From Actinidia chinensis (Eukaryota > Streptophyta > Magnoliopsida > Ericales > Actinidiaceae): a stretch of 10,000 bases of DNA. Shown here one piece after another: positions 8,046-10,000 of this stretch. Numbering within the stretch: the stretch's first letter is position 1; each line of letters opens with the position of its first letter. Both the position numbers and the translations under genes were made by a program. Below the pieces are notes generated by a model that saw nothing but the letters and a program-made list of their open reading frames with translations, did not search any database and had not been told where the DNA came from. The stretch covers positions 1 through 10,000 of the forward strand of contig VIGQ01002274.1 in the NCBI GenBank assembly GCA_009663005.1, written 5' to 3'.

Positions 8046-8186
8046 GCGCTTGTAAGTTTGCTACTGTAGTTCCTAATCTGAAACTATCAACACAATCCTC
8101 CTCATTCTAAGGCTTGTATCTGAGTGTGTCTTCTCCCCCTGGAATCACATCTCCTCCACACAATTGTAACATAATACCACCTGAGT

Positions 8187-8312
8187 CACTCGTCTCACTC
8201 TGCTGGCAGTTGGAACACCTCGTGTTCAAACAATGCATTGGCTGATCTGTAACACTCGTCTCATCGTGCTACATGATGGAACCCTTGTGGCCAATGCATG
8301 TCTGATATGCCC
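8187..8312. repeat. Two-copy ~66-bp tandem duplication
   Basis: cactcgtctca starts at 8187 and 8253. Each copy then carries tgct, tggaac, a caatgcat word and ctgat at matching offsets. The second copy is a few bases shorter. It is old and non-coding. Confidence 0.65.
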
Positions 8313-8319
8313 AATCATT

Positions 8320-8700
8320 TTTCTATTCATCTCATTCCTCATCCTTGTTATTTTTTTGCAGGCGTATCCGCATCTAAATAAGCATGATCATGGCTTCTCA
8401 ATAACATACTAGACTAAAACTCCGCCGTCCTTACTTCTCCAAAATAAAGCAAAATTTTTTTAAACAACCAATCCTTCGGATGAATCCGAATCTGCCGAGA
8501 AAACTCAAAAGAGCTTATCTATCTGTCATTATCCACACTTCTAGGACCCAAATGATTAAATTAGAACTCTGAGACTAAATTATAAACTTCTAACGTTCAG
8601 GACACAATCTGTAATTAACAGAAAGTCCCAGGGTAACATTGAAAGTCGCAATTTACTATTTTGCGGTAACAACAGTTGTGACTGAATCCAAGCCTCGGAT
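8320..8700. other. Non-coding element interior, AT-rich
   Basis: No frame, repeat or RNA gene is visible. The phrases gggaccaaatg-like (ggacccaaatgattaaatt, about 8545) and gagactaaattataaac are typical of untranslated parts of plant LTR elements, in my recollection. In element sense this is the downstream half of the leader. Confidence 0.5.
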
Positions 8701-8710
8701 CAAACGCGAC

Positions 8711-8796
8711 TTGACTGGGTTGACACTGGTCAAAACGCCGATCACTCGTCAAACGCCACGCGTGGCTTGGTCAACGGGTCAACACGCTCGGTCAAA
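8711..8796. promoter_or_regulatory. Cluster of TTGAC (W-box-like) motifs
   Basis: Seven TTGAC/GTCAA cores lie in 86 bp. ttgac starts at 8711 and 8720. gtcaa occurs at 8729, 8748, 8770, 8778 and 8791, several as ggtcaa (TTGACC on the minus strand). More copies follow at about 8958, 9013, 9067 and 9118. TTGACC/T is the core site of plant WRKY factors. In element sense the cluster lies 0.4-0.5 kb downstream of the 5' LTR, so a role in transcription is possible but unproven. Confidence 0.45.
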
Positions 8797-9177
8797 CCCG
8801 GCTGGCGTAACAAGCCAGTGTGTGCGGGCGTGTGTCCAGCGCATGTGCCAAGTCACACACTGACACAGGAATAACAGCGCGAATGGTGTTCGCGTGATCA
8901 CACATCGTCTTCTTCTCGGCAGCGTGGGCGCGTGTGGGGCGGGTGGCGTCGGTGGGGATTTGACGCGCCAGAAAATTCAGGCGAGCGTATGGGGTCTCGT
9001 TGAATCCGATGTTGACTCCCCGTTTTATTTCTGGATATTCGTCTCGACGAGACAATCTGGTGGTATGGTCAAACCCATTTTAATACTCGGCATTTGGTTA
9101 GATTCAAATATCGCTCATCGTCAAAAAACGCGCCGCCGAAAATCGCTCTCACGCTGACTCTCTACGTGACTCAACTT

Positions 9178-9189
9178 AGTTTGATAGCA
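9178..9189 (-). other. Primer-binding site, degenerate tRNA-Met type
   Basis: The minus strand reads tgctatcaaact two bases after the CA end of the 5' LTR. It matches the common plant site TGGTATCAGAGC (initiator tRNA-Met 3' end) in 8 of 12 positions. The position and 2-base spacer are as expected for an LTR element. Mismatches would weaken priming. Confidence 0.6.
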
Positions 9190-9529
9190 ATTGTGTGGTG
9201 CCCAAGAAACGACTATATACTCAATTACATCTAAACCATATTAACCACACACAAACGCAGACACCAGACACCGATCATAAGTGGTTCGGCATCTGCCTAC
9301 GTCCACGGAGAGGAAACAATAATTCAACTAATACCAATGAATTACATACAAATAAGGAGGTCAACACTCCCTCTATCTCTCCACCCCAGTTTCATCATCA
9401 AATCTCCTCTTTGCTATCAGTACACTTCCCCCAACCCCTTTGGCACACAGCAACAAGCTGTGTGCTCCCGTAATTTCAGATTACAATGTCTGTGCACACC
9501 TCCTGCTTCTTTCTCTGGAAACCCCTGAA

Positions 9530-9536
9530 TTTTATA
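9530..9536 (-). promoter_or_regulatory. LTR TATA box (right copy)
   Basis: The minus strand reads gtcTATAAAAttcagggg. It sits near the middle of the 5' LTR and would drive the element transcript leftward through the interior. Confidence 0.7.
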
Positions 9537-9752
9537 GACCACAGAGAAGAGAGATGAGCCATGGCTGAGCTCATACATGGCCGCAAATTTTGAGAACTTT
9601 GGGGAAAGAAGTGGCCTCCATCTTGGTACTCCTCTGCATCCTTCTTGACATCTTCTGTCATCTGCTTCTCTCTCTCCAACTTCTTCAGCAAACACAGGCT
9701 CCTTCTTTCCATACGCAGTATTTCTTCAAATTGAATTCAAGTCTCTATTCTA

Positions 9753-9876
9753 TGGGCTTGGGCCCCTTCTTGGGCTTGGGCTTGGGCCCAATTGTAGTTT
9801 GCTATCATCTGGGGCTAGTCTTCCATGTTGGGTGACTTCATTTGGGGCCTGGACTTTGGGCTTCTTTCAATGGGCT
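9753..9876 (-). promoter_or_regulatory. TGGGCY cluster in U3 (site II-like)
   Basis: TGGGCC or TGGGCT occurs at 9753, 9759, 9771, 9777, 9783, 9857 and 9871. Five of these sit within 36 bp as gggctt/gggccc runs. The left LTR keeps several (ttgggctt, cttgggcccaat, cttgggcctgg, aatgggctag) at corresponding places. TGGGCY is the plant site II element bound by TCP factors. The cluster lies upstream of the TATA box, as expected for a U3 enhancer, but function is inference. Confidence 0.45.
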
Positions 9877-9887
9877 GAATTCCAACA

Positions 9888-10000
9888 ATAAAGGACAAGT
9901 TAGTGTTGAAGGCCACCCCCACTTGGATGAGTCCAAGTCCAGTAGGCCAATCTCAAGCCCGTTGGAACTCACATGAAATTGTCCCATGTGAGAATTTGTA
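9888..10000. other. Right flank with two small inverted repeats
   Basis: These 113 bases lie beyond the LTR. acttgga/tccaagt (9921-9927 and 9932-9938) could form a 7-bp hairpin. ctcacatg/catgtgag (9968-9975 and 9985-9992) could form an 8-bp hairpin. The wording (ttgaaggccacccc, attgtcccatgtgaga) recalls LTR starts of other plant elements, so another repeat may begin at tgttgaagg (9904), but the window ends before this can be tested. Confidence 0.4.

Larger units (their letters stand above)
5245..9887 (-). mobile_element. Non-autonomous LTR retrotransposon, LARD-like
   Basis: This 4.64-kb element has two diverged LTRs in the same orientation (5245-6019 and 9192-9887) around a 3.17-kb interior. 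The minus orientation follows from three signals. A primer-site-like sequence lies inside the right LTR (9178-9189). A polypurine tract lies inside the left LTR (6020-6031). TATA boxes in both LTRs face left. LTR ends are TG...CA, and the element-sense start TGTTGG directly after AGGGGGAGAT is typical of plant Copia elements. No gag zinc knuckle, protease, integrase or YVDD-type reverse transcriptase motif could be found. Interior frames are all under about 155 codons, so replication would need proteins in trans. The flanks gtaga (5240-5244) and ataaa (9888-9892) match in 3 of 5 positions, so no clean target-site duplication survives. A decayed autonomous element with its coding region deleted is the main alternative. 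Confidence 0.85.
9192..9887 (-). repeat. Right LTR (5' LTR of minus-strand element)
   Basis: This 696-bp copy runs from tgtgtggtgccc to gaattccaaca on the plus strand. In element sense U3 is about 9537-9887, the TATA box 9530-9536, and R-U5 runs to 9192. It aligns with 5245-6019 end to end. A 13-bp gap near the low end, and the missing segment near 5900-6000, explain most of the length difference. Minus-strand frames at 9417-9712 are inside the LTR, lack motifs, and are not conserved in the other copy. No clear AATAAA was found in element sense; TTATTTGTATGTAA near 9342-9355 is a weak polyadenylation-like context. Confidence 0.85.

Noticed and set aside
8639..9157. Overlapping frames on both strands (74 to 87 codons) in the GC-rich leader
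   Set aside because: Open frames on opposite strands in GC-rich sequence, no start context or motif; this is the element leader near the primer site.
9417..9712. Overlapping 92- and 78-codon minus-strand frames
   Set aside because: Both lie inside the LTR across the TATA box region and are not preserved in the left LTR.
5240..9892. Target-site duplication for the LTR element (gtaga and ataaa)
   Set aside because: Only 3 of 5 positions match, no better than expected by chance in AT-rich DNA.
1..10000. CRISPR array, phage or bacterial operon
   Set aside because: No regular short repeats with unique spacers, no ribosome binding sites or dense long frames. Everything fits plant nuclear DNA.

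Overview
The window looks like nuclear DNA of a flowering plant, probably a eudicot. It is AT-rich on the left, has no long reading frame on either strand, and carries plant-type retroelement signals: TG...CA LTRs, a polypurine tract, a tRNA-Met-like primer site, a tRNA-derived SINE with a poly(A) tail, and a scrap of organellar rRNA. No complete protein-coding gene can be supported. This is an intergenic or intronic transposon landscape. There is no sign of a bacterial, phage or CRISPR-type system.

Positions 1-5244 are mostly AT-rich unique sequence. They contain a 90-bp tandem duplication (252-433), a SINE (1348-1579) flanked by 13-bp target-site duplications, a decayed fragment of organellar large-subunit rRNA (about 2326-2410), a second SINE-like candidate (about 4452-4606) and a 61-bp tandem duplication (4900-5022). 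A few short exon-like segments occur (minus strand near 4727, 3173 and 2179; plus strand at 3727). They might belong to an intron-rich gene or to pseudogene debris, but none is identified.

Positions 5245-9887 form one LTR retrotransposon read on the minus strand. The right LTR (9192-9887) is its 5' LTR and is followed inward by a degenerate primer-binding site (9178-9189). The left LTR (5245-6019) is its 3' LTR and is preceded, in element orientation, by a polypurine tract (6020-6031). Both LTRs carry a TATA box at matching positions. The roughly 3.2-kb interior has no recognisable gag-pol. It holds several degenerate tandem repeats, a cluster of TTGAC motifs close to the primer site, a strongly C-rich (minus-strand G-rich) tract and a second copy of the polypurine tract. 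The element is best described as an old, non-autonomous, LARD-like element with Copia-style ends. It would depend on an autonomous relative for reverse transcriptase and integrase.

The last 113 bases lie outside the element. They contain two small inverted repeats and may be the edge of another repeat that continues beyond the window.
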